In this document: positions 1-12,726 of the stretch, one piece after another
Position numbering within the stretch: the stretch's first letter is position 1
How the letters are laid out: each line of letters opens with the position of its first letter
Assembly (NCBI RefSeq): GCF_044582145.1
Contig: NZ_JBDODO010000022.1
Length of the DNA: 15,408 nt
Strand: one strand, 5' to 3'
Source of the DNA: Guyparkeria sp016278265
Lineage (GTDB): Bacteria; Pseudomonadota; Gammaproteobacteria; Halothiobacillales; Halothiobacillaceae
The notes under the pieces: generated by a model
Database searches by the model: none
What the model was told of the DNA's origin: nothing
What the model saw: only the letters and a program-made list of their open reading frames with translations
Made by a program: the position numbers and the translations under genes

Positions 1-11
1 CCCGCAACGGG

Positions 12-40
12 TTGCAATGCGGCGCGGGGTCGGATAGACT
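12..40 (+). promoter_or_regulatory. Weak sigma-70 promoter candidate for tRNA-Trp
   Basis: TTGCAA (12-17) and TAGACT (35-40) each match the -35 and -10 consensus at four of six positions and are separated by exactly 17 bases. The downstream stretch TCGCGC is GC-rich like the discriminators of stable-RNA promoters. Against it, the -10 hexamer sits inside the hairpin of the terminator candidate at 21-54, and eight of twelve matches can occur by chance. tRNA-Trp may instead be made by read-through from upstream. Confidence 0.3.
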
Positions 41-54
41 TCGCGCTCTTTTTT
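21..54 (+). terminator. Probable intrinsic terminator of an upstream unit
   Basis: Bases 21-31 can pair with 37-47 (11 pairs, three of them G-U) around the 5-base loop GGATA. One C follows, then six T (49-54). A stem followed by a T tract is the form of a Rho-independent terminator. In related gene orders a tuf gene lies just upstream of tRNA-Trp, so this would end that transcript, but the upstream gene is outside the window. The CGCTCTTT at 44-51 also resembles a boxA antitermination element, which is an alternative reading. Confidence 0.55.
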
Positions 55-71
55 CGCGGTAGGCGAAAAAA
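49..71 (+). repeat. Perfect 9-bp inverted repeat next to tRNA-Trp
   Basis: TTTTTTCGC (49-57) and GCGAAAAAA (63-71) are exact reverse complements around the loop GGTAG. The repeat ends three bases before the first tRNA base. It lacks a trailing T tract, so it is not a standard terminator on either strand. In RNA it would pair the U tract of the preceding terminator and place a hairpin directly beside the RNase P cleavage point. Confidence 0.6.
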
Positions 72-74
72 TCT

Positions 75-150
75 AGGGCAGTAGCTCAACTGGCAGAGCA
101 ACGGTCTCCAAAACCGTAGGTTGTGGGTTCGAGTCCCTCCTGCCCTGCCA
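75..150 (+). tRNA. trpT: tRNA-Trp, anticodon CCA
   Basis: The 76-base cloverleaf is complete. The acceptor arm pairs AGGGCAG (75-81) with CTGCCCT (140-146), followed by discriminator G147 and an encoded CCA (148-150). The anticodon stem ACGGT/ACCGT (101-105/113-117) closes the loop CTCCAAA with anticodon CCA at 108-110. The T loop is TTCGAGT (128-134). The T stem GTGGG/CCCTC has a T-T mismatch at its second pair (124 and 138, tRNA positions 50-64). The CCA anticodon reads UGG. The tRNA lies just upstream of secE, as in Pseudomonas-type tuf-trpT-secE-nusG order. The discriminator G and CCA anticodon are the usual tryptophan identity elements. Confidence 0.96.
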
Positions 151-164
151 CTTCCGTGCAGGGG

Positions 165-207
165 GTGCCCGCCGGGTCCGGTTCGCCGGCCGGCGGGTGC
201 TGTCTTT
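165..207 (+). terminator. Hairpin between tRNA-Trp and secE, leaky terminator or processing stem
   Basis: Bases 165-175 pair with 190-200 (11 pairs, two of them G-U; CCCGCCGG with CCGGCGGG at the core). A second stem CCGG (178-181)/CCGG (186-189) inside closes a TTCG loop. A short T-containing run, TGTCTTT (201-207), follows. The T tract is broken, so termination would be partial. The stem could equally mark the 3' end for tRNA maturation by separating it from the secE message. Confidence 0.45.
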
Positions 208-225
208 GAAGCGTGAGTTCCTAAC

Positions 226-597
226 ATGTCGGAAAAGTCCGTGCAGCCCACGTCGTCTGGCCTCGATTCAGCCAAGATCGCGTTTGCGATCCTGCTGATC
301 ATCGCCGGCATCGTGGGTTATTACCTGCTAGATGGCCAGCCGTTGTTCCTACGCATCCTGGCGGTAGTGGCAGGCGCGGGGCTCGCGATTGCCGTGGCGT
401 ATACCACGGCTGTCGGACGGTCGATCTGGCAGTTCACCTTCGACTCGCGTCTCGAGGTCAAGAAGATGGTCTGGCCGACGCGTCAGGAAGCGACGCAGAC
501 GACCCTGGTGGTCATCCTGCTCGTCATCCTGATCGGCCTGTTCCTCTGGGGCGTCGACTCGTTGTTGGGTTGGATCGTTCGCAGCATTACCGGTTAG
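226..597 (+). CDS. secE: Preprotein translocase subunit SecE
   Basis: SecE is the small essential subunit of the SecYEG channel in the inner membrane and clamps SecY. The 123-residue protein is close to the 127 residues of E. coli SecE. Three hydrophobic spans are visible at about residues 17-35, 41-63 and 93-118. The conserved amphipathic segment before the last span reads EVKKMVWPTRQE (77-88), with the family signature W-P-T at 83-85. This three-span form is typical of Gammaproteobacteria; many other bacteria keep only the last span. The start is the ATG at 226; the upstream Shine-Dalgarno is weak (GAG at 215-217). The stop codon TAG overlaps the ribosome binding site of nusG ten bases downstream, so the two genes form one transcript. 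Confidence 0.97.
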   Translation: MSEKSVQPTSSGLDSAKIAFAILLIIAGIVGYYLLDGQPLFLRILAVVAGAGLAIAVAYTTAVGRSIWQFTFDSRLEVKKMVWPTRQEATQTTLVVILLVILIGLFLWGVDSLLGWIVRSITG

Positions 598-607
598 GAG
601 ACTTTAC

Positions 608-1141
608 ATGGCGATGCGCTGGTACGTCGTCCAGGCGTTCTCACAGTATGAAAACAGCGTCAAGAAGGCGCTGGCCGAGCGCATCGAGCGCGCCGGCCTG
701 CAGGACCTGTTCGGTGAGATCCTGGTTCCCTCCGAGGAAGTGGTCGAGATGCGCGACGGCGTGAAGCGTCGTTCCGAGCGCAAATTCTTCCCGGGTTACG
801 TGCTGGTTCAGGTCGACATGACCGACGAGGCGTGGCATCTGATCAAGTCGGTGCCGCGCGTGCTGGGCTTTATCGGCAACTCGGGCGGCAGACCGTCGCC
901 GATCAGCGAGCGCGAAGCGGATCAGATCCTCAACCGGATGAAGGATTCGACCGAGAAGCCCAAGCCGAAGACATTGTTCGATGTCGGCGAAATGGTGCGT
1001 GTCTGCGACGGCCCGTTCAACGATTTCACCGGCACGGTCGAGGAAGTCAACTACGAGAAGAGTCGCCTGCGCGTCGCGGTCAGCATTTTCGGACGTTCCA
1101 CCCCGGTGGAGCTGAATTTCGACCAGGTCGAAAAGACCTGA
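608..1141 (+). CDS. nusG: Transcription elongation/antitermination factor NusG
   Basis: NusG binds the beta' clamp helices of RNA polymerase, suppresses pausing, and through its C-terminal domain contacts Rho or ribosomal protein S10. The protein has 177 residues (E. coli 181). The N-terminal NGN domain spans about 1-115, with WYVVQAFSQYE near the start and the conserved FFPGYVLVQVDM at 60-71. A charged linker (112-123) leads to the KOW domain at about 125-177, with VCDGPFNDFTGTVEE at its core. TAGGAG (595-600) is a strong ribosome binding site seven bases before the ATG at 608 and includes the secE stop codon, so translation is probably coupled. A second in-frame ATG at 614 is possible but less well spaced. 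Confidence 0.98.
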   Translation: MAMRWYVVQAFSQYENSVKKALAERIERAGLQDLFGEILVPSEEVVEMRDGVKRRSERKFFPGYVLVQVDMTDEAWHLIKSVPRVLGFIGNSGGRPSPISEREADQILNRMKDSTEKPKPKTLFDVGEMVRVCDGPFNDFTGTVEEVNYEKSRLRVAVSIFGRSTPVELNFDQVEKT

Positions 1142-1154
1142 ATTGTCGACACAC

Positions 1155-1198
1155 GGGGAGCCCGGCTCGGCGTCGGGCGCTACTACCCACTTGAGAGG
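1155..1198 (+). promoter_or_regulatory. Candidate L1 translational operator before rplK, with the rplK ribosome binding site
   Basis: In many bacteria free L1 represses its own operon by binding an mRNA copy of its 23S rRNA site. Here GGG (1155-1157) can pair with CCC (1186-1188). GCCCG (1160-1164) pairs with CGGGC (1174-1178). The internal loop between them is asymmetric, with GA on the left and seven bases on the right. The motif GGGAG (1156-1160) on one side and TACC on the other resemble the rRNA site as I recall it. The ribosome binding site GAGAGG (1193-1198) begins five bases after the structure. The outer stem has only three pairs, so this remains a candidate. Confidence 0.42.
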
Positions 1199-1203
1199 TC
1201 ATC

Positions 1204-1635
1204 ATGGCTAAGAAAGTCTCCGCTTACATCAAGCTTCAGGTGCCTGCCGGTCAGGCCAACCCGTCGCCCCCGATCGGTCCCGCCCTGGGTCAGCACGGCG
1301 TCAACATCATGGGCTTCTGCAAGGAGTTCAACGCCGCGTCGGGCAACGTGGAGCCGGGCCTTCCGGTCCCGGTGGTGATCACTGTCTATCAGGACAAGTC
1401 GTTCACCTTCATCATGAAGACCCCGCCGGCCGCGATCCTTCTGAAGAAGGCCGTTGGCATCAAGAGCGGGTCTGCCGAGCCGAACACGACCAAGGTCGGC
1501 ACCGTCACCCGTGATCAGCTCGAAGAAATTGCCAAGACCAAGGAGCCGGACCTGACGGCCAAGGATCTCGACGCCCGTGTGCGCACCATTGCCGGTAGCG
1601 CCCGCAGCATGGGCCTGAATGTGGAGGGTGTGTGA
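1204..1635 (+). CDS. rplK: 50S ribosomal protein L11
   Basis: L11 binds the GTPase-associated region of 23S rRNA (around helices 43-44) and helps factor binding and the stringent response through RelA. The 143-residue length is near the E. coli length. The N-terminal domain (about 1-70) has the proline-rich segment with P22 and P23 and the motif IGPALGQHGVNIMGFCKEFN (24-43), the region linked to thiostrepton action. The C-terminal RNA-binding domain (about 75-143) holds KTPPAAILLKKA and ends in GSARSMGLNVEGV. The N-terminal MAKKVSAYIKLQVPAGQA is of standard form. The stop TGA (1633-1635) is separated from the rplA start by one base, so L11 and L1 are probably translated together. Confidence 0.98.
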   Translation: MAKKVSAYIKLQVPAGQANPSPPIGPALGQHGVNIMGFCKEFNAASGNVEPGLPVPVVITVYQDKSFTFIMKTPPAAILLKKAVGIKSGSAEPNTTKVGTVTRDQLEEIAKTKEPDLTAKDLDARVRTIAGSARSMGLNVEGV

Positions 1636-1636
1636 G

Positions 1637-2332
1637 ATGGCCAAGTTGAGCAAGCGTCAGAAGCAAATCGCCGACAAGATCGATCGCAACCGCCAGTACG
1701 GTGCCGAAGAAGCCTTCGCCCTGCTGAAGGAAGTGTCCACGGTTAAGTTCAACGAGTCGGTCGATGTGGCCGTTAACTTGGGCGTCGACCCGCGTCGCTC
1801 GGACCAGATGGTTCGTGGTTCCACCGTATTGCCGCGTGGCACCGGCCAGGACGTGCGCGTTGCCGTCTTTGCCCAGGGCGCGAACGCCGAGGCGGCCACG
1901 GAAGCCGGTGCGGACATCGTCGGCATGGATGACCTGGCCGGCGAGATTAAGCAAGGCCGCATGGACTTCGACGTCGTGATTGCCTCGCCGGACGCGATGC
2001 GTGTCGTCGGTCAGCTGGGTCAGATCCTGGGCCCGCGTGGCCTGATGCCGAACCCGAAGGTGGGTACGGTGTCCACCGATGTCGCTACCGCGGTCAAGAA
2101 CGCCAAGGCGGGTCAGGTGCGTTACCGCACTGATAAGAACGGCATTATTCACTGCACCATCGGCAAGGTGGATTTCGAGCCGGCAGCGCTGATCGAAAAC
2201 CTCAATGCCCTGGTCGGTGACCTGAACAAGGCCAAGCCGTCCGCGGCCAAGGGCGTGTTCATGAAGCGCGTATCGGTTTCCACCACGATGGGCCCGGGCC
2301 TGGTGGTAGACCAAGGTTCGCTCGCGGAGTAA
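1637..2332 (+). CDS. rplA: 50S ribosomal protein L1
   Basis: L1 forms the mobile L1 stalk at the E site and moves deacylated tRNA out of the ribosome. It is also the translational repressor of the L11-L1 operon in well-studied bacteria. I place the start at the ATG at 1637, giving 231 residues beginning MAKLSKRQKQIADKI. The longer frame from 1619 would add six residues inside rplK and lacks family support. GGAGGG (1623-1628), inside the end of rplK, is a good ribosome binding site eight bases upstream of 1637. The conserved segment GQILGPRGLMPNPKVGTVS is intact, as is the C-terminal TTMGPGLVVD. The 266-base structured leader of rplJ follows. Confidence 0.97.
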   Translation: MAKLSKRQKQIADKIDRNRQYGAEEAFALLKEVSTVKFNESVDVAVNLGVDPRRSDQMVRGSTVLPRGTGQDVRVAVFAQGANAEAATEAGADIVGMDDLAGEIKQGRMDFDVVIASPDAMRVVGQLGQILGPRGLMPNPKVGTVSTDVATAVKNAKAGQVRYRTDKNGIIHCTIGKVDFEPAALIENLNALVGDLNKAKPSAAKGVFMKRVSVSTTMGPGLVVDQGSLAE

Positions 2333-2355
2333 TACGCGACGCAAACCACGAATAA

Positions 2356-2394
2356 CCGGCCTCGACCGTCGTGTCGAGGCCGGCGACGTTCTTT
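2356..2394 (+). terminator. Attenuator-like hairpin after rplA
   Basis: CCGGCCTCGAC (2356-2366) pairs perfectly with GTCGAGGCCGG (2373-2383) over 11 bases, with the loop CGTCGT. A poor T tract, GTTCTTTGG (from 2388), follows after a few bases. In E. coli the L11-L1 and L10-L7/L12 pairs are partly separate units, and this position would suit a partial terminator. The poor T tract argues for incomplete termination, or for a role in stabilising the rplA 3' end. Confidence 0.45.
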
Positions 2395-2598
2395 GGACTG
2401 CCGGTATTGATTCCGGTGGCGTCAAAGACCGCAGGCGCGGACGAGCTCGCTCTTCCGCTTAATCGAGAAAGCCTGCGCAGACGGTCAGAGTCCCGATGAT
2501 TTCATGTCTGGGTGGCCGTTGAGAAGGGCGATTCGTGCACCGCGCGAATCGGTTTCAAACGAAAAGGGCTTGTCCCTTTGCAACCGTAGGTAAGAGAC
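2391..2598 (+). promoter_or_regulatory. Structured rplJ leader, candidate L10(L7/L12) operator
   Basis: In many bacteria the L10-(L7/L12)4 complex represses its own mRNA by binding a bulged stem in a long leader. Here a long stem is seen: GACCG (2427-2431)/CGGTC (2482-2486), CAGGC (2432-2436)/GCCTG (2471-2475) and GCGGA (2437-2441)/TCCGC (2454-2458). All extra bases lie on the 3' side, at 2476-2481 and 2459-2470. The CTTAAT at 2458-2463 resembles a conserved part of known L10 leaders as I recall them. Before it, CTTTG-GAC and GTCAAAG (2391-2427) pair. After it, 2529-2538 pairs with 2542-2551, and AAAGGG/CCCTTT (2563-2568/2574-2579) lies just before the ribosome binding site. No convincing promoter is visible in the gap. 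Confidence 0.68.
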
Positions 2599-3126
2599 GT
2601 GGCATTAACCTTCGATCGTAAGAAGTTGGTTGTCGCAGAAGTCGCCGAGGTTGCATCCAAGGCTTACTCGGCGGTTGGCGTCGAGTATCGAGGCTTGACG
2701 GTCTCGCAGGTCACCGAGCTTCGCGTCAAGGCGCGTGAGCAGGGTGTTTACCTGCGGGTCGTCAAGAACACACTGGCCAAGCGCGCCCTGGAAGGCACCG
2801 AGTACGAATGCATGAGCGAGGCCCTGCGTGGTCCGCTCATCCTCGCGTTCTCGATGGACGACCTGGGCTCCGCGGCGCGTCTGATGAAGGACGCGACCAA
2901 GGATATGTCGCAGCTTGAAGTCCAGTTCGTGTCCTTGGGTGGCGAACTCCTCCCGGCTTCCGCTCTTGAACGCGTTGCCAGCCTGCCGACCCGTGATGAA
3001 GCGCTTGCGCTCCTCATGGCGACCATGCAGGCGCCGGTCACCAAGCTGGCCCGTACCTTCAACGAGGTACCGGGCAAGCTGGTGCGCACCGTGGCAGCGA
3101 TTCGCGACCAGAAAGAAGCGGCTTAA
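2599..3126 (+). CDS. rplJ: 50S ribosomal protein L10
   Basis: L10 is the base of the L7/L12 stalk. Its N-terminal domain binds the L11 region of 23S rRNA and its C-terminal helix carries the L7/L12 dimers. It also represses its own operon when free. The 175-residue protein is slightly longer than the 165 of E. coli. The family motif RVVKNTLAKRAL is at 53-64, and the long C-terminal helix (about 131-172) is rich in Ala, Leu and charged residues. The start is GTG at 2599, preceded by TAGGTAAGAG (2587-2596); no nearby ATG fits. A GTG start can moderate translation of a tightly controlled gene, but that is inference. rplL begins 30 bases after the stop. Confidence 0.97.
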   Translation: MALTFDRKKLVVAEVAEVASKAYSAVGVEYRGLTVSQVTELRVKAREQGVYLRVVKNTLAKRALEGTEYECMSEALRGPLILAFSMDDLGSAARLMKDATKDMSQLEVQFVSLGGELLPASALERVASLPTRDEALALLMATMQAPVTKLARTFNEVPGKLVRTVAAIRDQKEAA

Positions 3127-3156
3127 CCTTTTTCATCACTTTTCAGGTACTCAATC

Positions 3157-3537
3157 ATGGCAGTTTCAAAAGACGATATCCTCGAAGCGATCTCCAACAT
3201 GTCCGTCATGGAGGTCGTTGAACTGATCTCCGACATGGAAGAGAAGTTCGGCGTAAGCGCGGCAGCCGCCGTTGCAGCCGCTCCGGCAGCTGGTGGTGGC
3301 GAAGGCGCCGCTGCTGCTGAAGAGCAGACCGAATTCGACGTGGTCATGACCTCGTTCGGCGCCAACAAGGTTTCCGTGATCAAGGCAACCCGTGAGCTGA
3401 CCGGTCTGGGCCTCAAGGAAGCCAAGGAGCTGGTCGAAGGTGCTCCGAGCACCATCAAGGAAGCCGTCGAGAAGGCAGAAGGCGAGAGCATGAAGGCCAA
3501 GCTCGAAGAGGCAGGCGCTTCCGTCGAGCTCAAGTAA
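3157..3537 (+). CDS. rplL: 50S ribosomal protein L7/L12
   Basis: L7/L12 is the multicopy stalk protein that recruits and activates EF-G, EF-Tu, IF2 and RF3. The protein has 126 residues (E. coli 121). Residues 1-33 form the dimerisation domain that binds L10. Residues 34-57 are a flexible hinge made almost only of Ala, Gly, Val, Pro and Glu. Residues 58-126 are the globular domain. The factor-binding face is visible as KVSVIKATRELTGLGLKEAK (71-90). AGGT (3146-3149) sits seven bases before the ATG. Stalk stoichiometry needs more L7/L12 than L10, so this short gap with its own ribosome binding site fits separate strong initiation. A hairpin-rich spacer before rpoB follows. Confidence 0.98.
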   Translation: MAVSKDDILEAISNMSVMEVVELISDMEEKFGVSAAAAVAAAPAAGGGEGAAAAEEQTEFDVVMTSFGANKVSVIKATRELTGLGLKEAKELVEGAPSTIKEAVEKAEGESMKAKLEEAGASVELK

Positions 3538-3564
3538 ACGAGTGCAAGGGTCGCTTAACCACAG

Positions 3565-3621
3565 CACCCAAGTACAGGCTGGTGGCCTTCGGGTCGCCGG
3601 CCTTTACGCGCTTGTTGGGTG
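3565..3621 (+). terminator. rplL-rpoB attenuator with a UUCG-capped stem
   Basis: AGGCTGGTGGCC (3576-3587) pairs with GGTCGCCGGCCT (3592-3603) over 12 positions, three of them G-U. The loop is TTCG closed by C3587-G3592, the exceptionally stable C(UUCG)G form. The stem runs into a short T run (3603-3605). CACCCAA (3565-3571) and TTGGGTG (3615-3621) can pair around the whole element. In E. coli a partial terminator in this same gap lowers rpoBC expression relative to the ribosomal proteins; this is the likely counterpart. Confidence 0.55.
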
Positions 3622-3622
3622 T

Positions 3623-3659
3623 CCTTTCGCGATCGGATTATCGGTCTGATCGCGAAAGG
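3623..3659 (+). other. Long hairpin in the rplL-rpoB spacer, candidate RNase III site
   Basis: CCTTTCGCGATC (3623-3634) and GATCGCGAAAGG (3648-3659) are perfect reverse complements over 12 bases. Four more pairs extend inward (3635-3638 with 3644-3647, two of them G-U) to the 5-base loop TATCG. A 16-pair stem without a following T tract is more like a processing hairpin than a terminator. E. coli mRNA is cut by RNase III in the rplL-rpoB gap, which fits. Cleavage here is inferred only from position and shape. Confidence 0.5.
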
Positions 3660-3665
3660 TTGCCC

Positions 3666-3743
3666 GGGGCGGCCGGTTGCCGCCCCACTCAGGGGGAACG
3701 GATCCCCGCGCGCCACGGCGTGCATCGCCAGTTTGCTGGCGAT
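3666..3743 (+). other. Three further hairpins in the rpoB leader
   Basis: GGGGCGGC (3666-3673) pairs with GCCGCCCC (3679-3686) around CGGTT. GGGGA (3693-3697) pairs with TCCCC (3703-3707). ATCGCCAG (3724-3731) pairs with CTGGCGAT (3736-3743) around TTTG. None has a T tract. With the two preceding stems they fill almost the whole leader. The last ends 20 bases before the rpoB ribosome binding site GAGGA (3764-3768), which is left open. Confidence 0.5.
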
Positions 3744-3774
3744 CACACTCAGATTGTCCCGACGAGGAAAGTAG

Positions 3775-7941
<4,167 letters not shown>

Positions 7942-7950
7942 TTTCCGGGG

Positions 7951-7983
7951 CATGGGCCATCCGGGCAGGTGCCCGGGTCCATG
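7951..7983 (+). other. Bulged hairpin between rpoB and rpoC
   Basis: CATGG (7951-7955) pairs with CCATG (7979-7983), extended by GC (7956-7957) with GT (7977-7978). After a 3-base bulge on the left (7958-7960), CCGGGC (7961-7966) pairs with GCCCGG (7971-7976) around AGGT. There is no T tract, so it is probably not a terminator. It may protect or separate the two messages while keeping them on one transcript. Confidence 0.45.
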
Positions 7984-8018
7984 GTGCCGTGTGACAGAAC
8001 ACGTTAGGCAGGTAGTCA

Positions 8019-12233
<4,215 letters not shown>

Positions 12234-12236
12234 GCT

Positions 12237-12254
12237 CGCGTTGACAGCAACGCG
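12237..12254. repeat. 7-bp dyad over the -35 element
   Basis: CGCGTTG (12237-12243) and CAACGCG (12248-12254) are perfect reverse complements around ACAG. The dyad covers the whole -35 hexamer of the str promoter. It may be a protein-binding site or only chance symmetry in GC-rich DNA. In rpoC read-through RNA it would form a short hairpin without a T tract. Confidence 0.4.
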
Positions 12255-12269
12255 GCAACTGCATAGAAT
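12241..12269 (+). promoter_or_regulatory. Near-consensus sigma-70 promoter of the str genes
   Basis: TTGACA (12241-12246) is a perfect -35 element and TAGAAT (12264-12269) matches the -10 consensus at five of six positions, with the optimal 17-base spacer. It lies eight bases after the rpoC stop. Transcription should start near 12276, leaving a leader of about 58 bases before rpsL. It is the best promoter in the window and would let rpsL, rpsG, fusA and tuf be made at a higher level than rpoBC. Confidence 0.85.
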
Positions 12270-12280
12270 CACTGCCCTTT

Positions 12281-12314
12281 ACGGCGGGCAACTGTGCCCG
12301 TCGTGCTAGTTTTT
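12281..12314 (+). terminator. Attenuator-like hairpin in the rpsL leader
   Basis: ACGGCGGGCA (12281-12290) pairs with TGCCCGTCGT (12295-12304) over ten positions (one G-U) with the loop ACTG. Five T (12310-12314) follow after GCTAG. The five-base gap to the T tract weakens it as a terminator. TGCCC (12273-12277) can pair with the same GGGCA (12286-12290), giving an alternative fold. TGCCCTTTA (12273-12281) also differs by one base from the boxA form TGCTCTTTA. Confidence 0.42.
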
Positions 12315-12333
12315 GGTCGGAGAATACGGATAC

Positions 12334-12708
12334 ATGGCTACTATCAATCAGCTAGTGCGCAAGCCGCGCAAGCGCATGGTCGAAAAGACCAGCGTGCCGG
12401 CGCTGGAGCGCTGCCCCCAGCGTCGCGGTGTTTGCACGCGCGTTTACACCACCACCCCGAAGAAGCCGAACTCGGCCCTGCGTAAGGTCGCTCGTGTGCG
12501 CCTGACGTCGGGTTACGAGGTCACCGGTTACATCGGTGGTGAAGGTCACAACCTGCAGGAGCACTCGGTCGTGCTAATTCGCGGCGGTCGTGTGAAGGAT
12601 CTCCCGGGTGTGCGCTATCACGTCGTCCGCGGCAGCCTCGATACCCAGGGTGTCGAGAAGCGCCGTCAGGGTCGTTCGAAGTACGGCGCCAAGCGTCCGA
12701 AGAGCTAA
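12334..12708 (+). CDS. rpsL: 30S ribosomal protein S12
   Basis: S12 lies at the decoding centre of the 30S subunit and affects accuracy. The start is the ATG at 12334, giving 124 residues beginning MATINQLVRKP, exactly the usual length. A longer frame from a TTG at 12313 adds seven unsupported residues. GGAG (12319-12322) lies 11 bases upstream, somewhat far. TTTPKKPNSALRKV is intact, with K43 and K88 unchanged, the positions where streptomycin resistance arises. D89 in RVKDLPGVRYH is the residue methylthiolated by RimO in E. coli. The C-terminus RSKYGAKRPKS is standard. rpsG starts only 18 bases after the stop, so the pair shares a message. Confidence 0.98.
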   Translation: MATINQLVRKPRKRMVEKTSVPALERCPQRRGVCTRVYTTTPKKPNSALRKVARVRLTSGYEVTGYIGGEGHNLQEHSVVLIRGGRVKDLPGVRYHVVRGSLDTQGVEKRRQGRSKYGAKRPKS

Positions 12709-12726
12709 TCAACGGTAGGATTTGAC

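Noticed and set aside
1619..1636. An upstream ATG extending L1 by six residues
   Set aside because: It lies inside rplK and gives MWRVCE before the standard MAKLSKRQK. The good ribosome binding site at 1623-1628 serves the ATG at 1637.
3259..3327. Ala/Gly/Glu-rich low-complexity stretch in rplL as a possible repeat or frameshift
   Set aside because: This is the normal flexible hinge of L7/L12; the frame continues correctly into the C-terminal domain.
3612..3641. Possible rpoB promoter TTGTTG (3612-3617) and GATTAT (3636-3641)
   Set aside because: Three and four of six matches with an 18-base spacer, and the bases are better explained by the hairpins at 3565-3621 and 3623-3659.
12313..12333. 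A TTG start extending S12 by seven residues
   Set aside because: S12 almost universally begins MAT(V/I)NQLVRK; the extension overlaps the T tract and ribosome binding site of the leader.
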